NCBI GenBank assembly: GCA_020465985.1
Contig: JAANYP010003739.1
Coordinates: 219,653 to 283,652 of the forward strand
Length of the DNA: 64,000 nt
Source: Centrapalus pauciflorus
Lineage: Eukaryota; Streptophyta; Magnoliopsida; Asterales; Asteraceae
Reading direction: 5' to 3'
Every line of letters begins with the position of its first letter. Within the stretch, counting starts at the first letter, position 1. Below are positions 22,393-32,554 of the stretch, piece by piece. Under the pieces are notes generated by a model. It was not told the DNA's origin, did not search any database, and saw only the letters and a program-made list of their open reading frames with translations. The position numbers and the translations under genes were made by a program.

Positions 22393-23548
22393 GAGGGGTT
22401 AGTACAGGAGATCTTGAAAAAGTCTATACCGACACCGACGATAGAAAATCCTGAGGTTGTAATTCAAGTAAAGGAAGAAGTTGAAGAGTTTCCGGTTGAG
22501 AATGTGGTTATTCAAGAAAGGGTTGAATTGAGTGATAGAGGTTATGGAAAGATTTTTTAATGAATATATTTTAGCAGATGAGTCACAAAAGCAACACAGA
22601 CTCAGATTTGAAGCACAACAAGTAGTACAAAGAGAAATCAGTGATATGCTTACATTGTTGAACAAAGATGAGATAAGCAAGAAGAAAGTGAAGAAGTTTG
22701 AGCTTTCAGCAAAACGATCAGCGGAGTTCATCAGGAAAAGGAACAAAATGCCATATCTTGAAGACATTTTGGAAAAACGTATATTTTGTAAGAAACAAGC
22801 TCCGTGTTCATTTCTTATGTTGTTTAGGGTCTTGGAGCCAAACATGCCAAATCTTGTTAACTATGCAAGTTTTCTGAGGAACAAGGCACAAGTGGTTGAT
22901 AAAGTGAAGAGTGAGTTCAGGATAGTTGATCTAGTTAAAATTGAAAAGGACAGATTCGTTAAGATTTTCTATCCAACATTCACTGTCACGAGAGCTTATG
23001 GAAATACCTATACGTTCACTGAAGCCGATATGTTTAATATGCATCTGGTTGACATTGAAGATTTATTCGATGAGTTATGCAGAAATAAGAGAAATGAGCA
23101 CTGCAGATTTGCATTAAAGACAATTTTCCACTTCATGCATACCGAACTGGTATTGATGTCAGTGCAAGATCTGCAGATAGGTGTTGAACGAGGGATGAGG
23201 AAGATTAACATCACAGCTCCACATAGAGATATCAAATTTGCTGGAGAGTTGAAAGAATTTTAAGTCATCATGGTAAAACATCTTGCTGTAATGTACAAGG
23301 ACAGAAACAAGAAGCTAAGAGCCATGAGGAGTGTTGAACTCAACAAGTTTTCAGATGGTACACTACATAAAGTGTTGAGTGGTTTAAAGGGAAAGCTGGC
23401 TTCTGATAAAAAGAGAAAAACAAAGAGAGGAGCTTTGTCTGTTAACGACAGAAGACTTATGGTAGAATTCATATCAAAGATTGAATGGAGGCTCTCTGAT
23501 CGAAAAAGCATCAGAAGATTTGAGCAGAAACTTGGATTGTCAACTTAA
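22393..23548 (+). pseudogene. C-terminal continuation of the extra ORF of the copia element
   Basis: Open sequence from 22393 to about 22550 changes frame into 22532-23263 (basic, helical: KKKVKKFELSAKRSAEFIRKRNKMP; RDRFVKIFYPTFTVTRAYG-like core), stops at TAA 23261, then continues as 23270-23548 (HLAVMYKDRNKKLRAMRSVEL through DRKSIRRFEQKLGLST). The similar composition and short gaps suggest one original C-terminal region now split by a frameshift and a stop. It ends about 20 bp before the polypurine tract. No known domain is recognised. Confidence 0.45.
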
Positions 23549-23568
23549 AGATTTTGCACATTCCATCA

Positions 23569-23579
23569 AAGGGGGAGAT
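23569..23579 (+). other. Polypurine tract of the copia element
   Basis: AAAGGGGGAGA followed by T and then TGTTAGAATAC, the LTR start. This is the standard position for plus-strand priming. Confidence 0.85.
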
Positions 23580-23870
23580 TGTTAGAATACATTTTAGTTG
23601 ATGGAATACAAAGTAAATGGTTTATTTTGTAAATAGTTAATAGTTGTGTAAATGTGTATATATAGAAAGTTTGACTTTCAAAATAGAAAAATCTGACAAT
23701 TTACTTTTGCACGCATAGAATTCAGGAAGAAAACGGTTACTGACATTGAAGATCCATCTCATCATTTTGTAATCGACATTTTGGGAATATAATCATTCGG
23801 TTAGTTTTGATTTCTATTATTGTTCTTGATATTGAATTGATGTCTGATTGATAAGAAACTATGATTCACA
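23580..23870 (+). mobile_element. 3' LTR of the copia element
   Basis: A 291-bp LTR starting TGTTAGAATAC and ending GATTCACA. Its 3' end matches the 5' LTR remnant at 10324. It contains a TATATATA box at 23657-23664. The 5-bp duplicate expected at the left junction cannot be checked, because the left LTR is almost entirely deleted. Confidence 0.88.
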
Positions 23871-24201
23871 CGTACGTCTCGCGTGTTCACCCATCCTAGC
23901 GACTATACGCTCATGTTCTTCTTATTCACGATTTCGTGGTGAAATCGGAGGACCTTCTAAACTAGGAATTTCTAAAGTGGGAATTTCTTCCTCATGTTCG
24001 TTTGAATTCTCCGTGATTAATTCTTGTTGTTTTTGAATCCTGACAGTCTATCGGTTAGATTTATCTACTTTCTCGATTTCGGGCTCGAATCATAGCGACA
24101 ATCCTTTGGCCGATCGACGTGTAAACATACACTATTAAAAACTTCTAAATTAAATTACCTAATTAATTTAATTATATTTTTGGTGGTGAAGTAGAGGACT
24201 A
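23871..24201 (-). pseudogene. gag N-terminal segment and leader of the outer gypsy element
   Basis: The minus strand encodes remnants such as IARNRES-like and EEHERIVARMGEHARR in the frame expected just upstream of the GDVPDPSP stretch left of the copia element. The rest is AT-rich leader. Positions 24197-24201 are the left copy of the chromovirus target duplication, so the leader continues at 33793. Confidence 0.6.
24197..24201. repeat. Target-site duplication GACTA, left copy
   Basis: GACTA directly precedes the TGTAACAACC start of the chromovirus. The identical GACTA follows its end at 33788-33792. Confidence 0.95.
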
Positions 24202-25250
24202 TGTAACAACCTAACTTTTTGATCTAGTCCTAAATTCAGTATTATTGAACCGATAATGTAATAATGTTACATTATTTGAATTATAATTTAATTAAGTTAT
24301 GAAATATTTAATTAAATTATATAAATATTTAAATTATGATTTAATAAATTATTAAAGATAATTAAATAAAAGAGATATAAGATACAAAAGTAATAGTTGG
24401 TTAAGTAGCAAATATAACTAGATGAAGTATATAAACGTGATTAAAGGTCAGTTATCAAAATCTGACTCTCTCTACTCTCTCTCTACTTTCTCTCTCTACT
24501 CTCTCTCTACCTTCTCTCTAATTTATCTCCCAAACTGACCGGCCGATTATCGAGTTCTATATGGCAACGGAAAGATCTCGGGGAATACTACACGAATCTG
24601 CTATTACATGTTCGATTTCGTACGAATTCAACGTAAAAATCGACTCTTTTAGCCTTTATATTTTCGGTTTTTAAGAATAAATTCGAATTTGACATTTTTG
24701 AGTGATTAAAGTTAATTTAGCCCGAGTTTTAACTAGATTATGTAAAATATAATCGAAACTGAGCTTAATACTTAGTATATTTATGATTTTAGACTTAGAA
24801 ATTCATGATTTAAAGCTGTAAATATGAACAAATTCGAGATGCCAAGAACAAATTCAAAAATACATAGAACAAACTCGAAATTGAATTAAATTCGAAAATA
24901 TATTCGAAATTCATCATTAAATTCGAAATGCTTGATTCGAATTTAATAAATTCGAATGGTGGTAGGTGTTGGACATTAAATTCTAAATGTGGTCCTCAAA
25001 TTTGTCCTCAAATTCGAAATGCTATTCAAATATTAACACCTAACATTTGAATTTATTTATCCATTCGATTTTAGCCATTAAATTCGAAAGGGATTTCGAA
25101 TTTAACACTATGTTTGAATTTAATGTCTTCAAATTTAGCATATATTCGAGTTTAATTCATAAAGTCGAAAACTCCTTAAATTCGAATATTTTGAATAAAA
25201 CACTTGGACAACGCATAAAATAACAAGATAATTAGCAAAATGATTATATA

Positions 25251-25333
<83 letters not shown>

Positions 25334-26564
25334 TAATCCTTTGAGAATTTATGAAACAAAGAATATTAAAGAAAGATGATTTATGAATAAACAAGTTATC
25401 AGAATCAGATAAAATAAAGATTTTAAAGATAAAAGATGTTGATATTGACAAAAGATTTTTATGATAATTCTAGACAGGTTCAGTGAAATTCTGAACAAAG
25501 ATTTAAAGATTTATAAAGTGGGTCAAAGATTTGATTTGACAGAGAACAGATTGAGATAAAATCCTGAGATAACTCAGGTGGCAGATTTTACATCTGTTTG
25601 ATAAAGACCCAACACTGTGAGTTATAGATATTCAGATTTAACATGCTTGAATTTCCGGTTGAGACATATTGTTGATGCTAGTTTGATTTGACATTCATAT
25701 TATCAGCTGGACTGTGACCTGTGCACACAATGGTTCGGTGTTGCCTAGTGGATCATGATAGCTATTTGACTTATCATTTCATATGATATTGCTTTTACTA
25801 TACATCTCAGATATTGCGATAAGACTACTGCTATCATGACTTTGATTACATATGTTTCATCATTGCATATACTTGACATATTGATTCAGCTTGATTAACC
25901 TTGATTTGGTCTATTGTTCTAGACTTGGCTTTTTCACCAGTTCTATTGAACTTGGTAATGACCTCCGATGTTCCGCCACGTTGATTTACTGGTAGCTAGC
26001 CCAGTATGTGGCTGATCCCCACGATTTAAGCGTGAGCGTGGCCTGAGCATCATCCGATTCTATGACTTCTATGTCTCAATCATGAGGGCTGTAGCGGCAG
26101 CCAAGACATATCACGCTAGACTTATGATGATCCGCTTGACCATGCATGTTAATTTGAAAATCTATTTACTCACTAAGCATTGCTTACGGTTGCTACATTA
26201 ACATTTTTACAGGAAAAGATAAAGGAAAGTCACCTGCCGGACCTAGTACTTAGGTCATACAAGAATCAAGTGAAGTTTTCATAGACCTCTACTCAGCAAA
26301 CCATTTTGGTACTGATTGGATGATGATATTGTGGTGTTCTGGGTAGATTTATCTTGATTGTGTGATGACATGAACTAGATTAGATAGTACCTTTATAAGT
26401 TTAATTTAAAAACTTAATCTGTATTAAACTTAAATCCTAATATGTTTGTGCATGTAATTTAATATTCCGCACTTAATTACTCTATCTTAGTTATGGTTGA
26501 TATCGTATTACATGATGTGGGACCTAGACTCGTGAGAACTGCCCCGCAAGGGGTGGTCTTCACA
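24202..26564 (+). mobile_element. 5' LTR of the Ty3/gypsy chromovirus
   Basis: A 2363-bp LTR, TGTAACAACC to GGTCTTCACA. It has a TATATAAA box (24428-24435) followed by CT-rich initiator-like sequence, a cluster of TTCGAA/TTCGAG words (24830-25190), and an AT microsatellite (25256-25332). It is almost identical to 31444-33787, with differences mainly in the CT tract, a roughly 20-bp indel and the microsatellite length. A related solo LTR lies at 55208-56817. Confidence 0.95.
25256..25332. repeat. (AT)n in the 5' LTR
   Basis: A 77-bp AT run. The allelic tract in the 3' LTR (32463-32553) is 91 bp, showing slippage since insertion. Confidence 0.95.
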
Positions 26565-26567
26565 GGA

Positions 26568-26581
26568 TGGTATCAAAGCCC
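26568..26581 (+). other. Primer-binding site of the chromovirus
   Basis: TGGTATCAAAGCCC starts three bases after the LTR end and is complementary to the initiator-methionine tRNA 3' end. It differs by one base from the copia PBS word (CAAAG instead of CAGAG). Confidence 0.9.
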
Positions 26582-26764
26582 ATAGTTTGAGTGAATCAAG
26601 TATTACGTGAGTATATTTGGTCTCAAACTGAAAGCAATACATATGTATCAATCATATAGGTGGTTTGAACTAAGATAGGATGTACAGACTGTTAGGATGG
26701 GAAAAAGGGTACATAGATCTAAGTCTATAAACTGATAGTTAAATGATTTTAATTTTCAGTTAAG

Positions 26765-27991
26765 ATGTTAGGATCAGGATCAGGTGACATACCAAGCAAC
26801 ATGACCCCACAACAAATGTTCGAAATGATGCAACAACTTTTAGCTCAACACTCAGAACAGCAAAATAAAATAATGCAAGAACAGTTTCAGGCCAAAGATG
26901 AGGCCGAAGCTAAAAGACGTGAAGATAAAAAGAATAAGCGAAAAGATAAACAAGTCCAGAACGATGTATCTGATTCTGATAACGCAAACCCTGAAACCCA
27001 AATCGAGCAGCCTAAAGGCTGTAAATTTAAAGATTTTAAAACTAGCGGTGCCCTTAACTTTGAGGGTACAGTAAATCCAATTCAGGTGATGGATTGGATC
27101 AGCCATACCGAAGAGATCTTTAGAATCTCTGACTGTTTAGATTCAAAGAAAGTGTGCTATGCGTCTGCGTTATTTGTTGGAGTTGCTCGTGCATGGTGGA
27201 AGACTCAGAGGAGTATCTATGGAGAGGAGGTGATTCAGACTTTGGAATGGGATCAGTTTCTAGATATGTTCAACGCAAAATATTGTCCGATCGACCAACA
27301 ATATAAGATGGAGGTTCAACTGATGCAGCTGACTCAGGGAACCAAGACTGTAGACGAATATGAACATGAATTCTCACGACTATGCGGCTACTCCTCGTAT
27401 CAAGTAGCTACTGAAGAAAGGAAGATGAATAGATTCCGTGGAGGACTCAACCCAAGATACCGGCACCCGAGGAGCGCAATAAAATATAAGAGTTACTTGG
27501 AAATGGTCGAAGCGGCAAGACAAATAGAGAGAGGATATCTGGAGTATGGTGATCAGCTCTACGCTCCATCAGCGAACCCAACATGTCCTTCTCCTCCGAA
27601 GAAGCAGAGATTCGACAGATTCTTCAGGCCAAACAAATCTCAGACCCAGCAATCTCAACAATCCCAACCGAAAGCGCAAGCCTACTCATTGACAAACGAG
27701 CCACGATTCTGCAAGAGATGCAGAAAATCACACATGGGGTTGTGTAACCCAGATGACGTCACTTGCTTTGCGTGCAACAGAATTGGTCACAGTAGCGAAG
27801 AGTGTCCACAGCAGGGACGTGGATGTGCGAAATGCGGGAAAAGAGGACACTTCATGTATCAGTGTCGCAGCGTGCAACGATTTCAGTCGCAATCATCAGC
27901 GGGAGGTTCTACAGTAAAGAGTTCAGCTGCAACTCCGATAACAAGGACACGTGCATTTCAGATAACAGCAGAAGAAGCGAGAGAAACCTGA
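26765..27991 (+). CDS. gag of the chromovirus
   Basis: An intact 408-codon frame. Residues 1-75 are Q/K/E-rich. Residues about 100-215 form the retrotransposon gag domain (VMDWISHTEEIF, ARAWWKTQRSIYGE, WDQFLDMFNAKYCP, MEVQLMQLTQGTKTVDEY). Two CCHC zinc knuckles, CFACNRIGHSSEEC and CAKCGKRGHFMYQC, lie at about 333-368. Gag packages the element RNA. TGA at 27989 ends the frame, and the protease lies in the -1 frame from the same place, where one would expect a continuous gag-pol. This is either a one-base deletion or a frame switch. The gag frame is otherwise free of stops. Confidence 0.9.
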   Translation: MLGSGSGDIPSNMTPQQMFEMMQQLLAQHSEQQNKIMQEQFQAKDEAEAKRREDKKNKRKDKQVQNDVSDSDNANPETQIEQPKGCKFKDFKTSGALNFEGTVNPIQVMDWISHTEEIFRISDCLDSKKVCYASALFVGVARAWWKTQRSIYGEEVIQTLEWDQFLDMFNAKYCPIDQQYKMEVQLMQLTQGTKTVDEYEHEFSRLCGYSSYQVATEERKMNRFRGGLNPRYRHPRSAIKYKSYLEMVEAARQIERGYLEYGDQLYAPSANPTCPSPPKKQRFDRFFRPNKSQTQQSQQSQPKAQAYSLTNEPRFCKRCRKSHMGLCNPDDVTCFACNRIGHSSEECPQQGRGCAKCGKRGHFMYQCRSVQRFQSQSSAGGSTVKSSAATPITRTRAFQITAEEARET

Positions 27992-28343
27992 CGTAGTTAC
28001 CGGTACGTTTCTGTTAAATACGATACCTACTTGCGTACTATTTGATTCTGGCGCTAGTCGTTCCTTTATATCCACTTCTTTTGCATCAAGATTATCTAAA
28101 TCCCCGTCAAAGCTTCCTGTTGTAATTGATATCGAGACAGCCAGTAACAACTATGTTATGGCTAATTCTGTCTAGCGAAACTGCACCCTGCTCGTAAATA
28201 ATATTGTATTCAACCTCGATCTTATACCGATTCCGCTAAAAGAGTTTGACGTTATCATCGGCATGGACTGGCTAACGAACAACGAAGCAACGATCGTATG
28301 CAACCGTCGGATCATCAGAATCAAGTCCTCAGACGGCTGAGTA
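27985..28343 (+). pseudogene. Aspartic protease of the chromovirus, with stops
   Basis: The active site DSGAS is in TCVLFDSGASRSFIS (28030-28075). The region continues to LKEFDVIIGMDWLTNNEA (about 28235-28285), the C-terminal protease signature of chromoviruses. A TAG near 28172 and a TGA near 28338 (in a position where CGA would fit) interrupt it. Protease would cleave Gag-Pol. Confidence 0.82.
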
Positions 28344-29180
28344 TTGGAGATCAAAGGAGAGAAAAGAAAAGGTGCTCACTGCTTCATTTCTGTAGAGAAA
28401 TCTCACAAATGTTTGTCTAAGGGTCACGAATCTTATCTGTGCTACGTCTCTTCTGAATCTAACTCTGAAAAGAAAACCCTAGCTGACATTCCTATCGTCT
28501 GTGAGTTTCCAGACGTCTTTCCCGATGATATTTCTGGAGTACCACCAGAACGTCAAGTCGAATTCGGCATTGACTTAGTTCCTGGTGCGGCTCCCATTGC
28601 AAAAGCTCCTTACAGACTTGCACCTGCAGAAATGCAGGAAATGTCAAAGCAGTTGCAAGAGCTGTTGGAAAAGGGGTTTATCCGACCGAGTTCATCTCCG
28701 TGGGGTGCACCTGTCTTATTTGTCAAAAAGAAAGACGGAACTTTCCGTATGTGCATCGACTACCACGAGTTGAACAAAGTTACTATAAAGAATAAATATC
28801 CTCTGCCCAGGATTGATGATCTGTTTGATCAGCTACAAGGAGCCAGCTACTTCTCGAAAATAGATCTTCGTTCTGGGTATCATCAGTTGAAAGTTAAAGA
28901 TGAGGATGTTCCAAAGACAGCCTTCCGAACAAGATACGGTCATTACGAATTTCTCGTGATGCCGTTCGGCTTAACAAATGCACCAGCGGCGTTCATGGAC
29001 CTCATGAATCGCGTTTGCAGACCGATGCTGGATAAGTGAGTTATCGTATTCATAGACGATATTCTGATTTACTCCAAAACGGAGGCTGATCATTCTATTC
29101 ATTTGCGGCGATTGCTAGAGTTACTGAGAAAAGAAAGACTCTATGCAAAATTTTCTAAGTGCGAATTCTGGCTCAGACAG
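28344..29180 (+). pseudogene. Reverse transcriptase of the chromovirus, first part
   Basis: A 231-codon frame (28344-29039) starts with linker sequence and enters RT at VCEFPDVFPDDISGVPP. LEKGFIRPSSSPWGAPVLFVKKKDG, then YFSKIDLRSGYHQLKV (first catalytic Asp) and MPFGLTNAPAAFMDLMN follow. TGA at 29037-29039 falls one codon before VIVFIDDILIYSK, which carries the catalytic DD pair. The frame then runs to 29180, where a GT-AG-bounded interruption begins. The YHELN variant (normally YRELN) is a small deviation. Confidence 0.9.
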
Positions 29181-29264
29181 GTATAACTTTACATTGTCTT
29201 GAGCTATTCCTTAAGCGTCCTTTGATTGAACAAAACTTGAAACTCTACTTTATTGCTTTTATAG
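29181..29264 (+). other. 84-bp GT-AG intron-like interruption in the RT coding sequence
   Basis: The RT frame reads correctly up to CEFWLRQ at 29180 and resumes correctly with IQFLSHVVS at 29265. The intervening 84 bp begins GTATAA, ends TTTTATAG, is T-rich near its 3' end, and contains in-frame stops (TAA in its second codon). CAG/GTATAA and TTTATAG/AT fit plant splice sites. Length is near the minimum for plant introns. Splicing is inferred. Confidence 0.6.
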
Positions 29265-29989
29265 ATTCAATTCCTTAGTCATGTTGTTTCTTGCAAAGGT
29301 ATTTCCGTTGATCCGTCTAAAGTCGAGGACGTTCAAAAATGGCAAACGCCTCGCAATGCCTCCGAGATCAGAAGTTTCCTTGGATTAGCCGGCTATTATC
29401 GGCGATTCATAAAGGACTTCTCAAAGATTGTTGTGCCACTCACGATGCTAACACGAAAGAATACACCTTTCGTATGGGCAGATAAACAGCAAGAGGCATT
29501 CGAAACTTTGAAACAAAAGCTTACTCAAGCGCCGATCCTAGCCTTACCAGAAGGCAATGATGACTTTGTCGTTTACAGCGACGCATCTGGTACTGGCTTA
29601 GGATGTGTTCTCATGCAAAGGGGAAAAGTAATTGCCTACGCTTCAAGGCAATTGAAGGATTACGAGAAAAGTGCACCGACTCATGATCTTGAGTTGGCTG
29701 CCGTTACCTTTGCACTGAAAATCTGGCGGCATTACCTTTATGGGACTCGGTGTCAGCTTTACACCAATCATAAGAGTCTCAAACATCTCTTTACTCAAAA
29801 GGATCTGAATATGAAACAGCGACGGTCCTTGGAGCTTATCAAGGACTATGATTGCGAGATCCTATATCATCCCGGCAAAGCTAATGTGGTCGCGGATGCT
29901 TTGAGTAGAAAGACATACCCGGAAAAGTGTTGCTATGCCCTGACTCCTGTTGTATTCTATTATGATCTTATTGAAGATATCAGATCTGC
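29265..29989 (+). pseudogene. RT thumb/connection and RNase H of the chromovirus
   Basis: It resumes with SVDPSKVEDVQKW and SEIRSFLGLAGYYRRFIKDFS. RNase H then begins with FVVYSDASGTGLGCVL (first Asp) and has THDLELAAVTFAL (Glu). The third acidic motif reads YTNHKSLKH, with Asn where family members have Asp (AAT at 29766-29768, consistent with a G-to-A change). The domain ends HPGKANVVADALSRK. Loss of the third acidic residue would be expected to cripple RNase H. Confidence 0.88.
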
Positions 29990-31235
29990 TCGAGCCGAAG
30001 AATTGAAAGAAGAGAACCTTTGTTCTGAAAATCTTAAAGGGCAACTTCAATTCTTATCTCTGAACCATTTGGGACTTCACTGTCTCAAGGGAAACCGAAT
30101 CTGGATTCCTAAGTATGGTTCTATCCGCAACACTCTTCTATCTGAAGCCCATCAGTACAAGTTATCTGTTCATCCAGGCAGCTCAAAGATGTATTTTGAT
30201 CTGAAAGCCGATTATTAGTGGCCAGGAATGAAGAAAGACATCGGTCATTATGTTGAAAGCTGCAGAATCTGTCAGATGGTTAAGGCAGAACATCAGAAAC
30301 CCTTTGGGGATATGCAACCACTGCCAGTTCCTGAGTGGAAGTGGGAGCATATAACAATGGACTTCGTCACGAAGTTTCCGAAAACCAAAAGACAGCACGA
30401 CTCCATCTGGGTAGTCGTGGATCGATTAACGAAGTCAGCTCACTTTATACCGATGAAAGAGACAAACTCCCTTGATAGATTGGCACAGATGTACATTACT
30501 GAAATCATTTCTCGACATGGTGTGCCGAAATCAATCGTCTCTGATCGTGATAGTCGTTTCACTTCGAGATTTTGGCAAGCACTGCAAGAAGGGATGGGTA
30601 CTCGGATTTCTATGAGTACTGCTTATCATCCAAGTGCAGATGGTCAAAGTGAGCGTACTATCCTTACTCTAGAAGATATGCTTCGTGCCTGCATTCTTGA
30701 TCTGGGTGATAACTGGGATGACCACTTGCCTCTGGTCGAATTCTCATATAATAACAGTTATCATTCAACGATCAAGATGGCTCCTTTTGAAGCTTTGTAC
30801 GGAAGAAAGTGCAAAACTCCCACCTGTTGGCGCGAAACAGGTGAATCGCCAATAGCAGGATATGCCATTCTACAGTTGACTCATGAGAAGATTCAACTTG
30901 TCAGAAGGAATATTCTTGAAGCTCAAAGCAGGCAGAAGTCATATTATGATAATCGACACAGATCTATCAGCTTTGCGGTTAACGATTGGGTGATGCTGAA
31001 AGTATCTCCAATGAAGAATGTGGTAAGATTCATAAAGAGAAACAAGCTAGCTCCAAAATTCATCGGTCCGTTCAAGATTTTCGAAAAGATAGGAAATCAA
31101 TCTTATCGTCTTGAACTGCCAGCGGATTTATCTGGAATACATCCTGTATTCCATGTCAGTCATCTGAGAAAGAGCTTAGCAGATGAAAGAGAAGTTCAAA
31201 TACCACACGTTAACCTGCAAATTGATGAAAAGCTT
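29990..31235 (+). pseudogene. Integrase of the chromovirus, with one nonsense codon
   Basis: The Zn-binding domain has HPGSSKMYFDLKADY, then a TAG at 30216-30218 where family members have Trp (TGG), then WPGMKKDIGHYVESCRICQ with both Cys. The catalytic core has ITMDFVTKFPK (Asp), IVSDRDSRF (Asp) and GQSERTILTLEDMLRA (Glu). The C-terminal barrel region follows (LAPKFIGPFKIFEKIGNQSYRLELP, VFHVSHLRKS). The 336-codon part from 30228 is open to TGA at 31236. Confidence 0.9.
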
Positions 31236-31406
31236 TGAGTAGTTGAAGAGCCAGAATGTATTCTGGACTCGAAGACCAAGAAGCTTAGAAATAAAGATAT
31301 ACAGATGGTGCTCGTCCAGTGGAAACACCACAAGGATTCGCATCAGTCTTGGGAATCTGAAGATGTCATGAAAGCAACATATCCCAGTATGTTCGAACAT
31401 AGCTAA
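31236..31406 (+). pseudogene. C-terminal chromodomain of the chromovirus integrase
   Basis: After TGA (31236-31238, a site where CGA would fit) the same frame continues with VVEEPECILDSKTKKLRNKD and IQMVLVQWKHHKDSHQSWES, then ends TAA at 31404. This is the chromodomain fold signature (LVxW, then H/D-xxxxSWE) that defines chromoviruses and is thought to direct integration to heterochromatin. The separation from integrase by one stop is most simply a point mutation. Confidence 0.8.
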
Positions 31407-31443
31407 CTTCGGGGACGAAGTTTGTGCGTGGTGGAGCCCATTC
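31407..31443 (+). other. 3' untranslated segment with PPT-like sequence
   Basis: CTTCGGGGACGAAG (31407-31420) is a conserved word just after the pol stop in chromoviruses. The purine-rich GGTGGAGCCC close to the LTR is the probable polypurine tract, though it is not perfectly pure. Confidence 0.55.
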
Positions 31444-32457
31444 TGTAACAACCTAACTTTTTGATCTAGTCTTAAATTCAGTATTTGAACCGATAATGTA
31501 ATAATGTTACATTATTTGAATTATAATTTAATTAAGTTATGAAATATTTAATTAAATTATATAAATATTTAAATTATGATTTAATAAATTATTAAATATA
31601 ATTAAATAAAAGAGTGGGTTAAGTAACAAATATAACTAGATGAAGTATATAAACGTGATTAAAGGTCATTTATCAAAATCTGACTCTCTCTCTACTCTCT
31701 CTCTACTTTCTCTCTCTACCTTCTCTCTAATTTATCTCCAAAACTGACCGGCCGATTATCGATTTCTATACGGCAACGGAAAGATCTCGGAGAATACTAC
31801 ACGAATCTGCTATTACATGTTCGATTTCGTACGAATTCAAGATAAAAATCGACTCTTTTAGCCTTTATATTTTCGGTTTTTAAGAATAAATTCGAATTTG
31901 ACTATTTTGAGTGATTAAAGTTAATTTAGCCCGAGTTTTAACTAGATTATGTATAATATAATCGAAACTGAGCTTAATACTTAGTATATTTATGATTTTA
32001 GACTTAGAAATTCATGATTTAATGCTGTAAATATGAACAAATTCGAGATGCCAAGAACAAATTCGAAAATACATAGAACAAACTCGAAATTGAGTTAAAT
32101 TCGAAAATATATTCGAAATAAATCATTAAATTCGAAATGCTTGATTCGAATTTAATAAATTCGAATGGTGGTAGGTGTTGGACATTAAATTCTAAATGTG
32201 GTCCTCGAATTTGTCCTCAAATTCGAAATGCTATTCAAATATTAACACCTAACATTTGAATTTATTTATCCATTCGATTTTAGCCAGTAAATTCGAAAGG
32301 GATTTCGAATTTAACACTATGTTTGAATTTAATGTATTCAAATTTAGCATATATTCTAGTTTAATTCATAAAGTCGAAACCCACTCCTTAAATTCGAATA
32401 TTTTGAATAAAACATTTGGACAACGCATAACAAGATAATTAGCAAAATGATTATATA

Positions 32458-32554
<97 letters not shown>

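Larger units (their letters stand above)
10303..23870 (+). mobile_element. SIRE/Maximus-like Ty1/copia retrotransposon (about 13.6 kb), 5'-LTR-deleted
   Basis: The order is LTR remnant, PBS, TCGAG-rich leader, gag, linker, PR-INT-RT-RH, reiterated purine tracts, second TCGAG array, three extra reading frames, PPT and 3' LTR. It sits in the gag of the opposite-strand gypsy element, whose coding sequence resumes on both sides (GDVPDPSP on the left; the EEHERIVARMGEHARR coding stretch on the right). Lineage assignment rests on the PBS, long gag, GGGGGAG tracts and 3' ORFs, and is an inference at lineage level. Confidence 0.85.
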
